DNA of 64,000 nt. It comes from Vibrio gelatinilyticus (GTDB lineage: Bacteria; Pseudomonadota; Gammaproteobacteria; Enterobacterales; Vibrionaceae). Location of the stretch: assembly GCF_022836845.1 (NCBI RefSeq), contig NZ_JAJNNZ010000006.1:62001-126000 (forward strand). The letters run 5' to 3'. Below, piece after piece: positions 63,838 through 64,000 of the stretch. The notes beneath the pieces were generated by a model that was not told the origin of the DNA, searched no databases, and saw only the letters and a list, made by a program, of their open reading frames with translations. The position numbers were made by a program, and so were the translations under genes. Numbering within the stretch: the first letter of the stretch is position 1; each line of letters opens with the position of its first letter.

Positions 63838-64000
63838 ATGTCAATAGACCGCATTGCAAACAATGTCAGTGAACTCATCGGCGATACTGACCTGGTCAGA
63901 ATTAATTGTCTTTCAGATATCTCGGGCTGTGACATTCTTCTTAAGTGCGAACATCAGAACCCAGGTGGTTCGATAAAAGACAGAGCTGCACTTCAACTTG
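63838..64000 (+). CDS. Cysteine synthase family protein (3' truncated by window edge)
   Basis: The first 54 residues of a PLP enzyme of the cysteine synthase/cystathionine beta-synthase family: ELIGDTDLVRIN and NPGGSIKDRAA, with the PLP-binding Lys in SIKDR. GTGGAGT precedes ATG. The rest lies outside the window, so CysK, CysM or another member cannot be told apart. Confidence 0.85.
   Translation, partial: MSIDRIANNVSELIGDTDLVRINCLSDISGCDILLKCEHQNPGGSIKDRAALQL

Noticed and set aside
1..64000. CRISPR arrays, insertion sequences, integron attC sites
   Set aside because: No regularly spaced repeats, transposase genes or attC-like repeats were seen on reading both strands.

Overview
The window looks like part of a Vibrionaceae genome, most likely a Vibrio secondary chromosome. 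This rests on gene content I recognise rather than on a search: a RavA/ViaA pair, an RNase II gene divergent from a DeaD helicase, a second-type acetate kinase, a VpsR-like regulator, several c-di-GMP enzymes, and a short tRNA array of Cys-Gly-Leu repeats. The sequence is moderately AT-rich, uses ordinary bacterial ribosome sites, and shows no prophage, insertion sequence, integron or CRISPR array.

Layout. 1-2.4 kb: the end of ravA and all of viaA. 2.5-3.4 kb: a seven-gene tRNA array made by tandem duplication. 3.7-7.5 kb: a secreted protein of unknown function, a VpsR-like regulator and a fasciclin-domain protein. 7.7-12.4 kb: a three-gene minus-strand operon with a Tat-exported class V aminotransferase, a periplasmic binding protein and a membrane GGDEF-EAL protein. 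12.8-19.2 kb: single genes, including a U32-family protein, a potassium channel, an NYN-domain protein, a YgbA-family protein, an outer-membrane barrel and a stand-alone EAL protein. 19.6-21.8 kb: a lipase, an unrecognised protein and an S24-like repressor. 22-31 kb: DUF2164, cytochrome b561 plus YceI, a FocA-type channel fused to CBS domains with a divergent LysR gene, DUF1097, a YbjD-type OLD ATPase, a 5'-nucleotidase-like enzyme and an untracked 32-residue membrane peptide.

31-41 kb is a complete nitrate assimilation locus. A minus-strand operon (cobA, nirB, nirD, nitrate transporter, PP2C-kinase fusion) diverges from the nitrate reductase gene. The operon has a consensus sigma-54 promoter and a perfect NarL/NarP-type 7-2-7 palindrome upstream. 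A tRNA-Ser gene follows the reductase. After a MaoC hydratase and an AraC regulator comes a complete Tad/Flp type IVb pilus locus (43.4-56 kb): pilin, prepilin peptidase, an additional AAA ATPase, RcpC, secretin, a small lipoprotein, three TadE/F/G-like proteins, TadZ, TadA, TadB, TadC and TadD. The window closes with a PstS-like protein, DUF3024, rnb, deaD, ackA, a small conserved protein and the start of a cysteine synthase family gene.

Surface attachment and c-di-GMP recur across the window: a Tad pilus, a secreted beta-rich protein, a fasciclin protein, a VpsR-like regulator and two c-di-GMP enzymes. The most system-like candidate for something undescribed is the aminotransferase/binding-protein/GGDEF-EAL operon, which reads as a periplasmic enzyme coupled to a ligand sensor and a c-di-GMP output. 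Other unusual points are an in-frame internal ribosome site inside the FocA-CBS fusion, a kinase-phosphatase in the nitrate operon, and several strong palindromes and branched structures in intergenic DNA.
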